Shown here one piece after another: positions 28,499 through 42,773 of a stretch of 64,000 nucleotides of DNA. The position numbers and the translations under genes were made by a program. The first letter of the stretch is position 1; every line of letters starts with the position of its first letter. Location: the NCBI RefSeq assembly GCF_027853335.1, contig NZ_JAFEUS010000002.1, forward strand, positions 434,001 to 498,000, in the 5' to 3' direction. The DNA comes from Leucobacter sp. UCMA 4100 (lineage in GTDB: Bacteria; Actinomycetota; Actinomycetes; Actinomycetales; Microbacteriaceae). The notes beneath the pieces are model-generated. The model had not been told where the DNA came from. It made no database searches and saw nothing but the letters and a program-made list of their open reading frames with translations.

Positions 28499-30613
28499 TT
28501 ACTCGCCCTTAGCCTTCTGAACGATCTCATCGGCCACAGCCTTCGGAACCTCAGCGTATGAGTCGAAGACCATCGAGAACACTGCACGGCCTGAGGTCTT
28601 CGACCGCAGGTCACCAATGTACCCGAACATCTCTGAAAGCGGTACGAGTGCACGTACTACCTTGACACCGCTTGCGTCTTCCATTGACTGGATCTGACCG
28701 CGGCGTGAGTTGAGGTCGCCGATAACGTCGCCCATGTACTCTTCAGGGGTACGTACTTCAACGGCCATCATGGGCTCAAGCAGTACGGGGTTCGCGAGAC
28801 GAGCAGCCTCTTTGAACGCCATCGAACCGGCGATCTTGAACGCCATCTCTGACGAGTCAACATCGTGGTACTGGCCATCGAGCAACGTCGCCTTGACGTT
28901 CACGAGTGGGAAGCCAGCGAGAATGCCGTACTGCATTGCGTCCTGGATACCAGCGTCAACTGAGGGAATGTACTCACGAGGAATACGACCACCGGTGACC
29001 TTGTCCTGGAACTCGTACACCTTGTCGGTGTCGGTCTCGAGCGGAGCAAGTGCGATCTGAACCTTAGCGAACTGACCTGAACCACCGGTCTGCTTCTTGT
29101 GGGTGTAGTCGTACTTCTCAACCGTCTTGCGAATCGTTTCACGGTAGGCAACCTGTGGCTTACCAACGTTCGCTTCAACCTTGAATTCGCGCTTCATGCG
29201 GTCAACAAGGATGTCGAGGTGCAGCTCGCCCATGCCCGCGATCACGGTCTGGCCGGTCTCGGGGTTGAGGCTCACGCGGAACGTCGGGTCCTCTTCAGCA
29301 AGCTTCTGAATTGCCGTGCCGAGCTTCTCCTGGTCACCCTTGGTGTTGGGCTCAATAGCAACCTCAATCACGGGCTCAGGGAAGGTCATCGACTCGAGAA
29401 CAACGGGAGCGTCCTGCGCACAGAGCGTGTCACCGGTCGTCGTGTCCTTGAGACCAACAACGGCGTAGATGTTGCCTGCCATGAGCTCGTCAACAGGGTT
29501 CTCCTTGTTGGCGTGCATCTGGAAGATCTTACCGATACGCTCGCGCTTGCCCTTGGTTGAGTTGAGTACCGCGGTGCCCGAGGGAATCTTGCCCGAGTAC
29601 ACGCGAACGTAGGTGAGGCGACCGAAGAACGGGTGCACAGCAACCTTGAACGCGAGTGCCGAGAAGGGGCTCTCCTCGGTTGGGAAACGCTCGATAACAA
29701 CCGACTCATCCTTCGGGTCGTGCGCTTCAATAGCGCCAACATCGAGGGGGTTCGGGAGGTAGTCAACGACTGCGTCGAGAACGGGCTGGATGCCGCGGTT
29801 CTTGAACGCCGAGCCACAGAAGACTGGGTAGATCTCGTTGTTGACAACAAGCTTGCGGATCGCACCCTTGATCTCATCAATGCTGATCTCTTCGCCGCCG
29901 AAGAACTTCTCGAGGAGTGCGTCGTCAGTCTCAGCGACCGTCTCAACGAGCTTCTCGCGGTATTCTTTGGCCTTCTCGAGCAGATCGGCAGGGATCTCCT
30001 GGGTTTCGTAGTTCGCACCGAGGGTAACGTCACCCTTCGAGTCGCCCTCCCAGACGAAAGCCTTCATGGTGAGCAGGTCGACAACACCGATGAAGTCGTT
30101 TTCAGCGCCGATGGGAATCTGCATGACGAGTGGCTTCGCACCGAGACGTGACACGATCGTGTCGACGGTGAAGAAGAAGTCGGCACCCATCTTGTCCATC
30201 TTGTTCACGAAGCAGATACGAGGAACCTCGTACTTATCTGCCTGACGCCAAACGGTCTCAGACTGGGGCTCAACGCCCTCTTTGCCGTCGAACACAGCAA
30301 CAGCACCGTCGAGCACGCGCAGTGAGCGCTCTACCTCAACGGTGAAGTCGACGTGGCCCGGGGTGTCGATGATGTTGATCTGGTTGTTGTTCCAGAAGCA
30401 GGTCACCGCGGCACTGGTGATCGTGATGCCGCGCTCTTTCTCCTGCTCCATCCAGTCGGTGGTCGCGCCACCATCGTGGGTCTCACCGAGCTTGTGGTTA
30501 ACACCCGTGTAAAACAGAATGCGCTCGGTGGTAGTGGTCTTGCCGGCATCAATGTGGGCCATGATGCCGATGTTGCGGACCTTATTCAGGTCGGTGAGCA
30601 CGTCTTGTGCCAC
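28499..30613 (-). CDS. fusA: Elongation factor G
   Basis: Translocase GTPase. It has 704 residues from GTG 30611-30613, chosen because GGAGGA lies 4 nt upstream and homology begins at [21 protein letters not shown]1 is [16 protein letters not shown], the Asp motif is [10 protein letters not shown]4 is [10 protein letters not shown]. Domain IV carries [17 protein letters not shown] and the C-terminal domain carries [13 protein letters not shown]. It lies third in rpsL-rpsG-fusA-tuf. Confidence 0.97.
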   Translation of the reverse strand: MAQDVLTDLNKVRNIGIMAHIDAGKTTTTERILFYTGVNHKLGETHDGGATTDWMEQEKERGITITSAAVTCFWNNNQINIIDTPGHVDFTVEVERSLRVLDGAVAVFDGKEGVEPQSETVWRQADKYEVPRICFVNKMDKMGADFFFTVDTIVSRLGAKPLVMQIPIGAENDFIGVVDLLTMKAFVWEGDSKGDVTLGANYETQEIPADLLEKAKEYREKLVETVAETDDALLEKFFGGEEISIDEIKGAIRKLVVNNEIYPVFCGSAFKNRGIQPVLDAVVDYLPNPLDVGAIEAHDPKDESVVIERFPTEESPFSALAFKVAVHPFFGRLTYVRVYSGKIPSGTAVLNSTKGKRERIGKIFQMHANKENPVDELMAGNIYAVVGLKDTTTGDTLCAQDAPVVLESMTFPEPVIEVAIEPNTKGDQEKLGTAIQKLAEEDPTFRVSLNPETGQTVIAGMGELHLDILVDRMKREFKVEANVGKPQVAYRETIRKTVEKYDYTHKKQTGGSGQFAKVQIALAPLETDTDKVYEFQDKVTGGRIPREYIPSVDAGIQDAMQYGILAGFPLVNVKATLLDGQYHDVDSSEMAFKIAGSMAFKEAARLANPVLLEPMMAVEVRTPEEYMGDVIGDLNSRRGQIQSMEDASGVKVVRALVPLSEMFGYIGDLRSKTSGRAVFSMVFDSYAEVPKAVADEIVQKAKGE

Positions 30614-30684
30614 GGGTTCCTCCAATGAGTTTGGGAGCCAGGATCGCTGACCCCGACAAACAGTTTCGGTCTGAAGTGATGAGA

Positions 30685-30711
30685 GGGGCAGGAGCCGAAG
30701 CAGCCTGCCCC
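30685..30711 (-). other. Intercistronic hairpin between rpsG and fusA
   Basis: GGGGCAGG (30685-30692) pairs with CCTGCCCC (30704-30711) in the 105-nt gap. Its minus-strand sequence resembles the rplE-rpsH hairpin (GGGCAGGC, CTTCGG and CCTGCCC blocks). No T run. Confidence 0.6.
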
Positions 30712-30718
30712 AGGCTTA

Positions 30719-31189
30719 CTACCAGCGGTAGTGAGCAAATGCGCGGTTCGACTCCGCCATCTTGTGCGTGTCTTCACGGCGCTTGACTGCGGCACCGAGG
30801 CCGTTTGATGCGTCGAGGATCTCGTTGGTGAGACGTTCCGTCATGGTGTTCTCACGACGGTCCTTCGCGTAGCTCGTGAGCCAGCGCAGTGCAAGGGTGT
30901 TTGCACGGTGCGGCTTCACTTCTACGGGAACCTGGTAGGTGCTACCACCAACACGACGTGAGCGAACCTCAAGGGTGGGGCGCACGTTGTCGAGCGCCTT
31001 CTTGAGTACCGTCACGGCGTCCTGGCCTGACTTGTCGGCGACGGTCTCGAGCGCTTCGTACACGATGCGCTCGGCGAGACCCTTCTTGCCGTCTACGAGG
31101 ATTTTGTTAACGAGCTGGCTGACGACCGGTGATCCGTAAACGGGATCAGCGACCACTGGGCGCTTCGGAGCAGGACCCTTACGAGGCAT
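30719..31189 (-). CDS. rpsG: 30S ribosomal protein S7
   Basis: Head-assembly protein, 156 residues, the normal bacterial length. Motifs are [60 protein letters not shown] and C-terminal [14 protein letters not shown]. Its ATG overlaps the rpsL stop by 1 nt. Confidence 0.97.
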   Translation of the reverse strand: MPRKGPAPKRPVVADPVYGSPVVSQLVNKILVDGKKGLAERIVYEALETVADKSGQDAVTVLKKALDNVRPTLEVRSRRVGGSTYQVPVEVKPHRANTLALRWLTSYAKDRRENTMTERLTNEILDASNGLGAAVKRREDTHKMAESNRAFAHYRW

Positions 31190-31563
31190 TACTTCTTCTC
31201 CTTCTTAGCGCCGTAGTGGCTACGAGCCTGCTTGCGGTCCTTGACCGCCTGCGTGTCGAGCGCGCCACGAACAATCTTGTAGCGAACACCGGGGAGGTCC
31301 TTAACACGACCACCGCGCACGAGCACCATCGAGTGCTCCTGCAGGTTGTGGCCTTCACCTGGGATGTAGGCCGTTACCTCGGTTCCGTTCGAAAGCTTCA
31401 CACGAGCGACCTTACGCATCGCCGAGTTCGGCTTCTTCGGGGTGGTGGTGTACACACGGGTGCATACGCCACGCTGCTGGGGATTCGATTTCAGTGCGGG
31501 AGCTTTGCCCTTAGCAGGCTTGCTCTTACGCCCCTTACGAACCAACTGCTGAATAGTTGGCAC
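31189..31563 (-). CDS. rpsL: 30S ribosomal protein S12
   Basis: Decoding-centre protein. It has 124 residues from GTG 31561-31563, preceded by AAGGAG at 6 nt and beginning [20 protein letters not shown]. The frame opens 31 codons earlier without conservation. Both streptomycin-related segments look wild type: [13 protein letters not shown] and [16 protein letters not shown]. First gene of the str operon. Confidence 0.96.
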   Translation of the reverse strand: MPTIQQLVRKGRKSKPAKGKAPALKSNPQQRGVCTRVYTTTPKKPNSAMRKVARVKLSNGTEVTAYIPGEGHNLQEHSMVLVRGGRVKDLPGVRYKIVRGALDTQAVKDRKQARSHYGAKKEKK

Positions 31564-31834
31564 TATTTCTCCTTGTTCGTTCCTGCACGGTGACAGGAAT
31601 GCTGTATTGCTTGCAGCATGTGTGAGCACAGCAGGCTCACTGACTCGTCGGCGCACCCGAGGGTGTGCTTTGATGACGAGTATGCCGTGGGGGTTTCAAC
31701 CGGATGGTGAGGGACCCTGAGCGCGAGCGTGATTGCAGCCACAGAGCAGCCACAACGTCAACACACGCCAACAAGTAACATTACCGTGCCCGGGCCGCCA
31801 GGTGCAACAAGATGCCTGGGAGTTCAACCGACGT
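31564..31834. other. Intergenic region upstream of rpsL
   Basis: 271 nt between the unknown gene at 31835 and rpsL. It should contain the str-operon promoter and leader. A TTGACG-like element is visible on the minus strand near 31756-31765, but no good -10 box at the right distance. No coding region seen. Confidence 0.45.
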
Positions 31835-32476
31835 TCAGTTTCCCGGCGCTTCAAGGTTGCGACTGAGCTGCTCAAGCAGGGCTTCAATTTGCGGATCGAC
31901 GAAACGCTTGACCGCCTGCCGCACTCCCGGTTGGTGTTCAACGAGTAAAAAGCACAGTTCCTGCCCCACCGAGGCAGCCTGCCTATCGGCAACGTCGATC
32001 TCGAGTTTCAACTGCCGTTTTTCTGCTTCGGTAAGCGGCGGTCTGGGCAGCCCCGGCTCTGGCTTCTCTGCCTGCTGCAGCTCAGCAAAGGTAAAGAGAA
32101 AGGGCTGGGCTCCGGGTGACTCAACTGCGTCGTGGTCTACCCCGTCGTATTCAACGTCAAGTCCCTGCCCCGGGTCATACCCTCCCGAGTTCCAGATCGC
32201 GGCCCCCTCGAGCTCGGCCTGCAAAAGCGGGAGGTGCTCGTTCGTGTACGCATCAACTTCAGCGTCGATGAGTCGGTGCATACGCGAGACGAGTGCGTGC
32301 ACCACCTGGTGAGGAGTGTCACGCGTGAAGCCTGCGGCCGCGGCGAGCGGCGAGTTCGTGCACTTACGGCACACCCTCGGCCTGGCGCGATTCAGGGGTG
32401 GCTCCCATGAGGCCAACCACCCCTCCCACGCCTGAATGTTCTCGGCAACGCGAGCCGCCAGGTGCTCCCCTGTCAC
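31835..32476 (-). CDS. Soluble protein of unknown function with a CxxC motif
   Basis: 213 residues, no signal peptide or membrane segment. A CRKC pair sits at residues 36-39. A helical region around HQVVHALVSRMHRLIDAEVD follows, then an acidic middle (DVEYDGVDHDAVESP) and a helical C-terminus rich in Glu and Gln. The ATG overlaps the stop of the gene before by 4 nt (ATGA), so it is the last gene of a three-gene cassette (33917-31835). I recognise no family. The lone CxxC could bind metal or be redox-active. Confidence 0.8.
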   Translation of the reverse strand: MTGEHLAARVAENIQAWEGWLASWEPPLNRARPRVCRKCTNSPLAAAAGFTRDTPHQVVHALVSRMHRLIDAEVDAYTNEHLPLLQAELEGAAIWNSGGYDPGQGLDVEYDGVDHDAVESPGAQPFLFTFAELQQAEKPEPGLPRPPLTEAEKRQLKLEIDVADRQAASVGQELCFLLVEHQPGVRQAVKRFVDPQIEALLEQLSRNLEAPGN

Positions 32477-32979
32477 GGCAAACCATCCTTGAAGTAGTCA
32501 GGGCCCTCATTGAGCTCGTTCTTCTCCCACGGCCAGCGCGGTCGGTCTTTGCCGCTGTATAGCTTGCGCATCGCGATCCACCAAAAAATGATCACGGCGA
32601 GCAACCATGAGACCGCGAGTGCGAGCGCATACGGGCTCAGCCAGGTCTCTTCGATGCTCAGCCCAAAGGCGACGCCAAGCAGCGACCAGAGCAAGTATGC
32701 GGCAGCGGGCATCACGATGATGAGCACGAGAGACGGAGGGTTAGCCCGTAGCAGAGAGATCATTTCGCGCCAGAGCACGATCACGAGCATCACGAGGCAC
32801 AGCCCGACAATGCCAGGAGCCGTGACTCGCGAAACGTCGCTCTCGATGGGGTCGCTACCGAGAAACCACGAGAGGTACCCCCACGAGACCACGACGAGCG
32901 ACATGGCAAAAATGGCGACCGCACCGATCAGCCCTCGGGCATAGGCCTTCGTGACTCGGTGCGGAACGCGCTTGTTCAT
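32473..32979 (-). CDS. Membrane protein of unknown function, four predicted segments
   Basis: 168 residues with four hydrophobic stretches: LIGAVAIFAMSLVVVSWGYL, GIVGLCLVMLVIVL, LVLIIVMPAAAYLLWSLLG and LALAVSWLLAVIIFWWIAM. A charged tail follows (RWPWEKNELNEGPDYFKDG). It overlaps both neighbours by 4 nt, so the cassette is likely co-translated. I recognise no family. Confidence 0.8.
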   Translation of the reverse strand: MNKRVPHRVTKAYARGLIGAVAIFAMSLVVVSWGYLSWFLGSDPIESDVSRVTAPGIVGLCLVMLVIVLWREMISLLRANPPSLVLIIVMPAAAYLLWSLLGVAFGLSIEETWLSPYALALAVSWLLAVIIFWWIAMRKLYSGKDRPRWPWEKNELNEGPDYFKDGLP

Positions 32980-33917
32980 AGTGCCTGCGGTACTTTCAGC
33001 TCAGCGAGCTTCTGCTCGTACTCTTCTTGCGCTGCCGCGTTTCGGATCTTGAGGCGGCGGCCACGAGCGCCGATCCACGCACCAAACCACACGGCGACCT
33101 CGCGCGCCGAGACGGCTGCGACAAGCGCGGGGATCGTCAGGGCGAACTTCGCGAAGTCTCGAATGTTGTGGCGCGCGCCCTCGGCAGCGTCGATGAGCTG
33201 CGGCGAGAGGGCGTATCCCACGCCGGCGCTTGCCCAAACGGCGATCGCGACAAAGAAGCCGAGCACGGCATAGACCCACCAGCCGGCACGATTAAAGATC
33301 AACACGAGTGCGAGCATCGTCACGAAGAAGACGCCGCACGGAATCACGAAGCCGAGCGAGACCAGGTACGGGTAAAGCCCCTCTTGCAGGAACGTCGAGG
33401 GCGGGTAGTGCCTCGCGAGCCAGAGCGCGAGCAGACCAGCGTAGGTCACCCCGAAGCCGAGCGTTGCCAGCAGGCTAATAAACAGACCCGCGAGCCGGTT
33501 CGACTTCATGACCGGCGCATCTGGCTGCTGCATGTAGAGCGCTGCCATCGGATGATCGGGGCTGATAACCATGGCACCCGGTTCGAGACCTGGCGTTGCA
33601 CTCGGTGTCTGTGCGGGTTCTACCGGAGCGGCTGGTACTACGGGAGCCGCAGCGCTCGGCATCTCAACGCTCTCACTGATCGTGACGGTTTCTTGCACTG
33701 GAAGCATTGCCTCGGTCGAGGTATCAGCGTGCTCTGCTGGCGTCAGACCTGACGCCTCGATCGCCTCACCCTCGGGAGTCTCGAGCGCCGTCGTCTCGGC
33801 CGTTGACATCGCGGTCGCATCTTTCGCGCGCTCGATCGCCTCGCGCACGTCGGCGGTGTTCGTCGACTCTTCCTCGCCAGACTGCACCGGCAAATTCTCT
33901 CGCTCTTGGTCGCTCAT
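32976..33917 (-). CDS. Membrane protein with long acidic N-terminal region, unknown function
   Basis: 313 residues. Residues 1 to about 150 are polar, acidic and Pro/Ala/Thr-rich, probably disordered. Four hydrophobic segments follow, starting near GLFISLLATLGFGVTYAGLL, LVSLGFVIPCGVFFVTMLAL, VYAVLGFFVAIAVWASAGVG and FALTIPALVAAVSAREVAVW. The C-terminus is charged (RGRRLKIRNAAAQEEYEQKL), coiled-coil-like. It is first of the cassette, with AAGGGG before the ATG and a candidate promoter 25 nt upstream. Function unknown. Confidence 0.8.
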   Translation of the reverse strand: MSDQERENLPVQSGEEESTNTADVREAIERAKDATAMSTAETTALETPEGEAIEASGLTPAEHADTSTEAMLPVQETVTISESVEMPSAAAPVVPAAPVEPAQTPSATPGLEPGAMVISPDHPMAALYMQQPDAPVMKSNRLAGLFISLLATLGFGVTYAGLLALWLARHYPPSTFLQEGLYPYLVSLGFVIPCGVFFVTMLALVLIFNRAGWWVYAVLGFFVAIAVWASAGVGYALSPQLIDAAEGARHNIRDFAKFALTIPALVAAVSAREVAVWFGAWIGARGRRLKIRNAAAQEEYEQKLAELKVPQAL

Positions 33918-33941
33918 CGCTACCCCTTAGGTCGTATCTCG

Positions 33942-33969
33942 ATCATACTGATCAGCCCAACCGTAGCAA
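33942..33969 (-). promoter_or_regulatory. Candidate promoter of the three-gene unknown cassette
   Basis: On the minus strand, TTGCTA (33964-33969) and TATGAT (33942-33947) are separated by 16 nt, with the -10 box 24 nt before the ATG. It lies downstream of the rpoC terminator, so the cassette is probably a separate unit. Confidence 0.5.
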
Positions 33970-34052
33970 GTTCTCCGGTTTGATTTTCGATGCCGCGCCG
34001 AACCGTGTCTGATTTGAAGCGAATACTCGGCACCGCCCGCCTGAAAAGCAAA

Positions 34053-34088
34053 AGGGAGGGTGCCCCGCCTGAGCGGAACACCCTCCCT
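34053..34088 (-). terminator. Terminator after rpoC
   Basis: AGGGAGGGTG pairs with CACCCTCCCT, and an inner CCGC/GCGG stem extends the hairpin. On the minus strand it is followed by TTTTGCTTTT. It closes rpoB-rpoC. Confidence 0.9.
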
Positions 34089-34102
34089 GAATGCGTAGCG
34101 AA

Positions 34103-37999
<3,897 letters not shown>

Positions 38000-38040
38000 T
38001 GTATCTCCTTGAAATTCTAAATTCTCTAGTGTGCGACCGT

Positions 38041-41000
38041 TTAGATTTCGTCAGCCGACGAAGCTTCAAAACGGGTTGAAAGGCTGATGCCGAGCTCTTC
38101 TGCGGCACGGTGTGCCTCATCGTCGTTGTCGCGCAGGCTGACGGCGTTACCGTCGGCACCAAGCACCTCAACGTTCAAGCAGAGCGACTGCATCTCTTTC
38201 ATCAACACTCGGAACGATTCGGGAACGCCCGCCTCAGGAATGTTCTCGCCGCGAACGATGGCCTCGTAGACCTTCACACGACCGAGAATGTCATCAGACT
38301 TAACCGTGAGCAGCTCCTGCAGTGCGTATGCGGCACCGTAAGCCTCGAGTGCCCACACCTCCATCTCACCGAAGCGCTGGCCACCGAACTGTGCTTTACC
38401 ACCGAGCGGCTGCTGCGTAATCATCGAGTACGGACCGGTTGAACGAGCGTGAATCTTGTCGTCGACCAAGTGGTGCAACTTCAGGATGTACATGTAGCCA
38501 ACAGCAACCGGGTACGGGAAGGGCTCGCCTGAGCGACCGTCAAAGAGTCGCGCCTTGCCGCTCGAGTTCACCATGCGCTCACCATCGCGGGTAGGCAGGG
38601 TCGAGTCGAGCAAACCTGAGATCTCGGCCTCAGTCGCACCGTCGAACACGGGGGTCGCAACCTTCGTGTTGGGCGCAACATCGAGCGCGTCGTCAGCGAG
38701 GCGGCCAGCCCACTCGGGCGTTCCTTCGACCTTCCAGCCCTGCTTCGCGATCCAGCCAAGGTGAGTCTCGAGAACCTGACCGAAGTTCATTCGGCCCGGG
38801 ATACCGAGGGGGTTCAGGATGACGTCAACGGGAGTACCGTCGGGCAGGAAGGGCATGTCTTCAACGGGAAGAATCTTCGAGATGACGCCCTTGTTACCGT
38901 GGCGGCCAGCGAGCTTGTCGCCCTCAGTGATCTTACGCTTCTGAGCGATGTAGACCACGACGCGCTGGTTGACGCCCGAGCCAAGCTCGTCGTCGTCGTT
39001 CTCTGCGTCAAAGACCTTCACCGAGATGACCGTACCTGAGACACCGTGAGGCACCTTGAGTGACGTGTCACGAACCTCACGGCTCTTCTCGTTGAAGATG
39101 GCGCGCAGGAGGCGCTCCTCAGCCGAGAGCTCGGTCTCGCCCTTCGGCGTGACCTTACCAACGAGAATGTCGCCGGGCTGAACCTCAGCGCCGATACGAA
39201 TGATGCCACGCTCGTCGAGGTCCTTCAGGGCCTCCATCGATGCGTTCGGCAGGTCACGAGTGATCTCTTCTTTACCGAGCTTCGTGTCACGAGCATCAAC
39301 GTCGTACTCTTCGATGTGAATCGATGAGAGCGTGTCGTCTTTCACGAGGTTCTGGCTGAGGATGATCGCATCCTCGAAGTTGTGGCCTTCCCACGGCATG
39401 AATGCCACGAGCAGGTTCTTACCGAGTGCGAGCTCGCCATTCTCGGTTGCTGGACCGTCGGCGAGAGCCTGGCCCTTCTCCACGCGCTCGCCAAGCTTGA
39501 CGATCACACGGTGGTTATAGTTCGTTCCCTGGTTCGAGCGGTTGAACTTGCGCAGGTAGTACGTGCGTGAGCCAGCGTCGTCGTTCAGCACGGTCACGGC
39601 GTCAGCCGAAACCTCGGTGACAACACCGGGCTTCTCGGCGACAATCACGTCACCGGCATCGATCGCTGCGTAGCTCTCCATACCCGTACCGACGATCGGC
39701 GACTCTGAGCGCACGAGGGGAACGGCCTGTCGCTGCATGTTCGCGCCCATGAGGGCACGGTTCGCATCGTCATGCTCGAGGAAGGGAATGAGTGAGGTCG
39801 CAACCGACACCATCTGGCGCGGTGAAACGTCCATGTAGTCGACCTGGTCTGAATCAACGAGAACCACCTCAGAGCCACGGGGGCGTGCAAGCACCTGTGG
39901 CTCGGCGAAGTGACCGTCGTCGCTGAGTTCAGCACCGGCCTGAGCGATGAGGAACTCATCTTCTTCGTGCGCGGTGAGGTAATCAATCTGGTCGGTTGCC
40001 TTGCCGTTTTCAATGCGGCGGTACGGGGTCTCGATGAAACCAAATGAGTTGATGCGCGCGAACGTCGCGAGCGCACCGATAAGGCCAATGTTCGGGCCCT
40101 CAGGAGTCTCAATCGGGCACATACGGCCGTAGTGCGATGGGTGAACGTCACGAACTTCAACACCCGCACGGTCACGCGAGAGACCGCCAGGGCCGAGAGC
40201 CGAGAGACGGCGCTTGTTCGTCAGACCCGCGAGCGGGTTGTTCTGGTCCATGAACTGCGAGAGCTGCGAAGTACCGAAGAACTCCTTGATCGCAGCGAGC
40301 ACAGGGCGCGTATTGATCAGGGTGTTCGGCGTGATCGCCTCGATGTCCTGGGTCGTCATGCGCTCGCGAACAACGCGCTCCATACGGCTAAGGCCGGTGC
40401 GCATCTGGTTCTGGATGAGCTCGCCAACCGCACGAATACGACGGTTACCGAAGTGGTCAATGTCATCGACGTCGAGACGGATGTCAACGACCTCGCCGTT
40501 ACGGCTACCAGGAAGCGACTCGGTGCCTGCGTGCAGGCCTACGAGGTACTTGATCGTCGAGATAATGTCTTCGAGCGTAAGCACCGACTCAGTGATAGGC
40601 AGTTCAAGACCGAGCTTACGGTTGATCTTGTAGCGGCCGACCTTTGCCAGGTCGTAACGTTTGTCGTTAAAGAAGCTGTTGTCGAGCAACGCGCGGGCAG
40701 CCTCAATCGCAACCTGCTCGCCTGGGCGCTGCTTGCGGTAGATGTCCTTCAGAGCATCTTCCTGCGTCTCGATGTTGCCGTCCTTGGCAAGCGTGAGCTC
40801 GATCGACTCGTAACCCGCGAACTCCTCACGAATCTCGTCTTCGGTCATGCCGAGGGCCTTCAGGAAGACCGTTACCGACTGTTTGCGCTTGCGGTCAATG
40901 CGCACGCCAACCTGGTCGCGCTTGTCGATCTCGAACTCGAGCCATGCACCACGGCTCGGGATGACGCGCGCGGTAAAGAGGTCTTTATCGCTGTTCTTCT

Positions 41001-41538
41001 CTGGAGTGCGCTCGAAGTACACACCGGGGCTACGTACGAGCTGCGAAACAATGACGCGCTCGGTGCCGTTGATGATGAAGGTGCCCTTGTCGGTCATGAT
41101 GGGGAAATCACCCATGTAGACCGTCTGGCTCTTCAGAACCTGCGTCTCGGTGTTGTAGAAGGCAGCCTCGACGTAGAGTGGCGCCGAATAGGTCTTACCC
41201 CGCTCCTTGCACTCGTCGATCGTGTACTTCTGCTCGTCGAGAATGGGGTTCTCGAATGAGAGCTGCATGGTGCCAGCAGCATCTTCAATCGGTGAGATCT
41301 CTTCAAAGATCTCTTCGAGCCCGTTCAGCGTTGCGACATCGTCGCGCCCCTCGGCTTGGGCCTCGGCAAGACGCTCTTTCCAAGCGTCGTTGCCGACAAG
41401 CCAGTCGAAGTTCTCAAGCTGGAGAGCCAGCAGGTTAGGAACCTCAATAGTGTCAGAAACCTTAGCGAACGAAACGCGTGAATTTTCACGCGAGTTCTTG
41501 GGTCGGTTTGTGGAAGATGCGTTGCGCGCAGCAGCCAA
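38041..41538 (-). CDS. rpoB: RNA polymerase beta subunit
   Basis: 1165 residues from TTG 41536-41538, preceded by GGAGG 7 nt upstream; homology starts soon after, at [20 protein letters not shown]. The frame is open 41 codons earlier, into the promoter region, without conservation. The rifampicin-binding cluster reads [15 protein letters not shown] then [20 protein letters not shown]. Asn441 stands where E. coli has His526. The C-terminal [19 protein letters not shown] is standard. Confidence 0.97.
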   Translation of the reverse strand: MAAARNASSTNRPKNSRENSRVSFAKVSDTIEVPNLLALQLENFDWLVGNDAWKERLAEAQAEGRDDVATLNGLEEIFEEISPIEDAAGTMQLSFENPILDEQKYTIDECKERGKTYSAPLYVEAAFYNTETQVLKSQTVYMGDFPIMTDKGTFIINGTERVIVSQLVRSPGVYFERTPEKNSDKDLFTARVIPSRGAWLEFEIDKRDQVGVRIDRKRKQSVTVFLKALGMTEDEIREEFAGYESIELTLAKDGNIETQEDALKDIYRKQRPGEQVAIEAARALLDNSFFNDKRYDLAKVGRYKINRKLGLELPITESVLTLEDIISTIKYLVGLHAGTESLPGSRNGEVVDIRLDVDDIDHFGNRRIRAVGELIQNQMRTGLSRMERVVRERMTTQDIEAITPNTLINTRPVLAAIKEFFGTSQLSQFMDQNNPLAGLTNKRRLSALGPGGLSRDRAGVEVRDVHPSHYGRMCPIETPEGPNIGLIGALATFARINSFGFIETPYRRIENGKATDQIDYLTAHEEDEFLIAQAGAELSDDGHFAEPQVLARPRGSEVVLVDSDQVDYMDVSPRQMVSVATSLIPFLEHDDANRALMGANMQRQAVPLVRSESPIVGTGMESYAAIDAGDVIVAEKPGVVTEVSADAVTVLNDDAGSRTYYLRKFNRSNQGTNYNHRVIVKLGERVEKGQALADGPATENGELALGKNLLVAFMPWEGHNFEDAIILSQNLVKDDTLSSIHIEEYDVDARDTKLGKEEITRDLPNASMEALKDLDERGIIRIGAEVQPGDILVGKVTPKGETELSAEERLLRAIFNEKSREVRDTSLKVPHGVSGTVISVKVFDAENDDDELGSGVNQRVVVYIAQKRKITEGDKLAGRHGNKGVISKILPVEDMPFLPDGTPVDVILNPLGIPGRMNFGQVLETHLGWIAKQGWKVEGTPEWAGRLADDALDVAPNTKVATPVFDGATEAEISGLLDSTLPTRDGERMVNSSGKARLFDGRSGEPFPYPVAVGYMYILKLHHLVDDKIHARSTGPYSMITQQPLGGKAQFGGQRFGEMEVWALEAYGAAYALQELLTVKSDDILGRVKVYEAIVRGENIPEAGVPESFRVLMKEMQSLCLNVEVLGADGNAVSLRDNDDEAHRAAEELGISLSTRFEASSADEI

Positions 41539-41756
41539 AAGAATAACCTCCGTGAGCCCCGTCGGGCTAAATTGTCCGGATATTGCGATGAGTGACTTCA
41601 CTGGATGCAAAACGCACCTGAAAACGAGGTGCTGACCGACCGCAATATGAAGGCATAGCAAAACAGGAAGTGCAACTACCTAATGTACGCCAGTTTGCGC
41701 CGCTTGTCTAGCGGGTTTCCTGAGTGTTCGTTGCGCTTCCGGGTAGGGTGGCTCAC

Positions 41757-42464
41757 ATGAATTATAGCGCCCCACCCGACCACGAGACACCAAACCGTCA
41801 GATGCGAAGCTTGAGCGTGAAACCGTGGATCATCGGCGCGCTGCTCGTCGTTCCCGTCGCAGCGGCCCTCTGGTTTGCTTTTGGCTCGACCGCGCCTCTG
41901 CCCTTTGACGAGTGGTGGCACGAGAGAATCGCCGCGAAGCCGCACTCGGCAACCTTTAGCGTCGCGAACGTGCTGCACGTGTTCGGCAGCACCAAGAGCA
42001 TGGCAGTCGTCGCCGCGGTGCTCACGATGCTCCTCATTGTCTTACGTCGATGGCGCGAAGCAGCCACTATTGCCACCACCATGATCGGCGTGCTCGTCAT
42101 CGTCGTCACGCTGAAGTTCACCGTTGAGCGTCCACGCCCCGTGAACATGCTCGTCGAACAGGGCGGCACGTCTTTCCCCTCTGGCCACTCTCTGGCAGTC
42201 GCAGCGCTCTTCACGAGCATCACCTGCATCTTCGTCGTTCACAGCCGCAAAAAACGAACCTTTACGGTGCCGCTCGTGGTGACGATTGCCGCGGTCCCCC
42301 TCATGATGTGGAGCAGAACCGTGCTCAACGTGCACTGGCTCTCAGACACGCTCTGCGGGGCATTGTTTGGCATCGCGCTCGCGCTCGTCGTGGCGCGCGC
42401 CCTGCTACGGGTTCCTGAAGAGACCGTGTTAGCGCCCGGCGAACAGCCACGACAGATTGCCTAA
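41757..42464 (+). CDS. PAP2-family membrane phosphatase
   Basis: 235 residues from ATG 41757. Six or so hydrophobic segments and all three motifs of the PAP2 lipid phosphatase superfamily are present: KFTVERPRP, FPSGHS and SRTVLNVHWLSD. Such enzymes dephosphorylate membrane lipids such as undecaprenyl diphosphate or phosphatidic acid; the substrate cannot be fixed here. It is transcribed away from rpoB, and an mrx-like gene follows 9 nt later. Confidence 0.9.
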   Translation: MNYSAPPDHETPNRQMRSLSVKPWIIGALLVVPVAAALWFAFGSTAPLPFDEWWHERIAAKPHSATFSVANVLHVFGSTKSMAVVAAVLTMLLIVLRRWREAATIATTMIGVLVIVVTLKFTVERPRPVNMLVEQGGTSFPSGHSLAVAALFTSITCIFVVHSRKKRTFTVPLVVTIAAVPLMMWSRTVLNVHWLSDTLCGALFGIALALVVARALLRVPEETVLAPGEQPRQIA

Positions 42465-42473
42465 GATATTCGT

Positions 42474-42761
42474 ATGACTGCAGAATCAACCACCACCATG
42501 TTCGGCGCTGACTGGTGCGGCGACTGCCGAAGGGCGAAGCTCATGTTCGACCGTCTCGGGGTGCCATACACCTACATCGACCTCGTGAAAGACGAAGCCG
42601 CGGTCGAGGTCGCAAAAGACATCTCGGGTCGCACGAACATTCCTGTCATCGTGTACCCCGATCAGTCGTTTCAGGTCGAGCCTTCAAACGACGACATCAC
42701 GGCGAAGGTCACCGAACTCGGGCTCGGCACGCAGCCAGGAGGGGCCGAGGCGCTCTCGTAG
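42474..42761 (+). CDS. Mycoredoxin-like glutaredoxin-family protein
   Basis: 95 residues with the thioredoxin fold. The active site is Cys15-Gly-Asp-Cys18 in FGADWCGDCRRAK, with the cis-Pro region NIPVIVYPD. Actinobacterial mycoredoxins use mycothiol to reduce mixed disulfides. The usual mycoredoxin active site is CxxC with variable middle residues, so this assignment is by family resemblance and lineage. It starts 9 nt after the PAP2 gene and ends 12 nt before the spermidine-synthase-like gene. Confidence 0.82.
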   Translation: MTAESTTTMFGADWCGDCRRAKLMFDRLGVPYTYIDLVKDEAAVEVAKDISGRTNIPVIVYPDQSFQVEPSNDDITAKVTELGLGTQPGGAEALS

Positions 42762-42773
42762 CACCTCGCACCC

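Noticed and set aside
40132-41259. 375-codon open frame antisense to rpoB
   Set aside because: It mirrors the codon periodicity of rpoB, matches no recognisable protein and lacks a convincing ribosome-binding site.
41539-41661. Upstream start for rpoB adding 41 codons
   Set aside because: The extra residues are not RpoB-like, and a good GGAGG lies just before the TTG at 41538.
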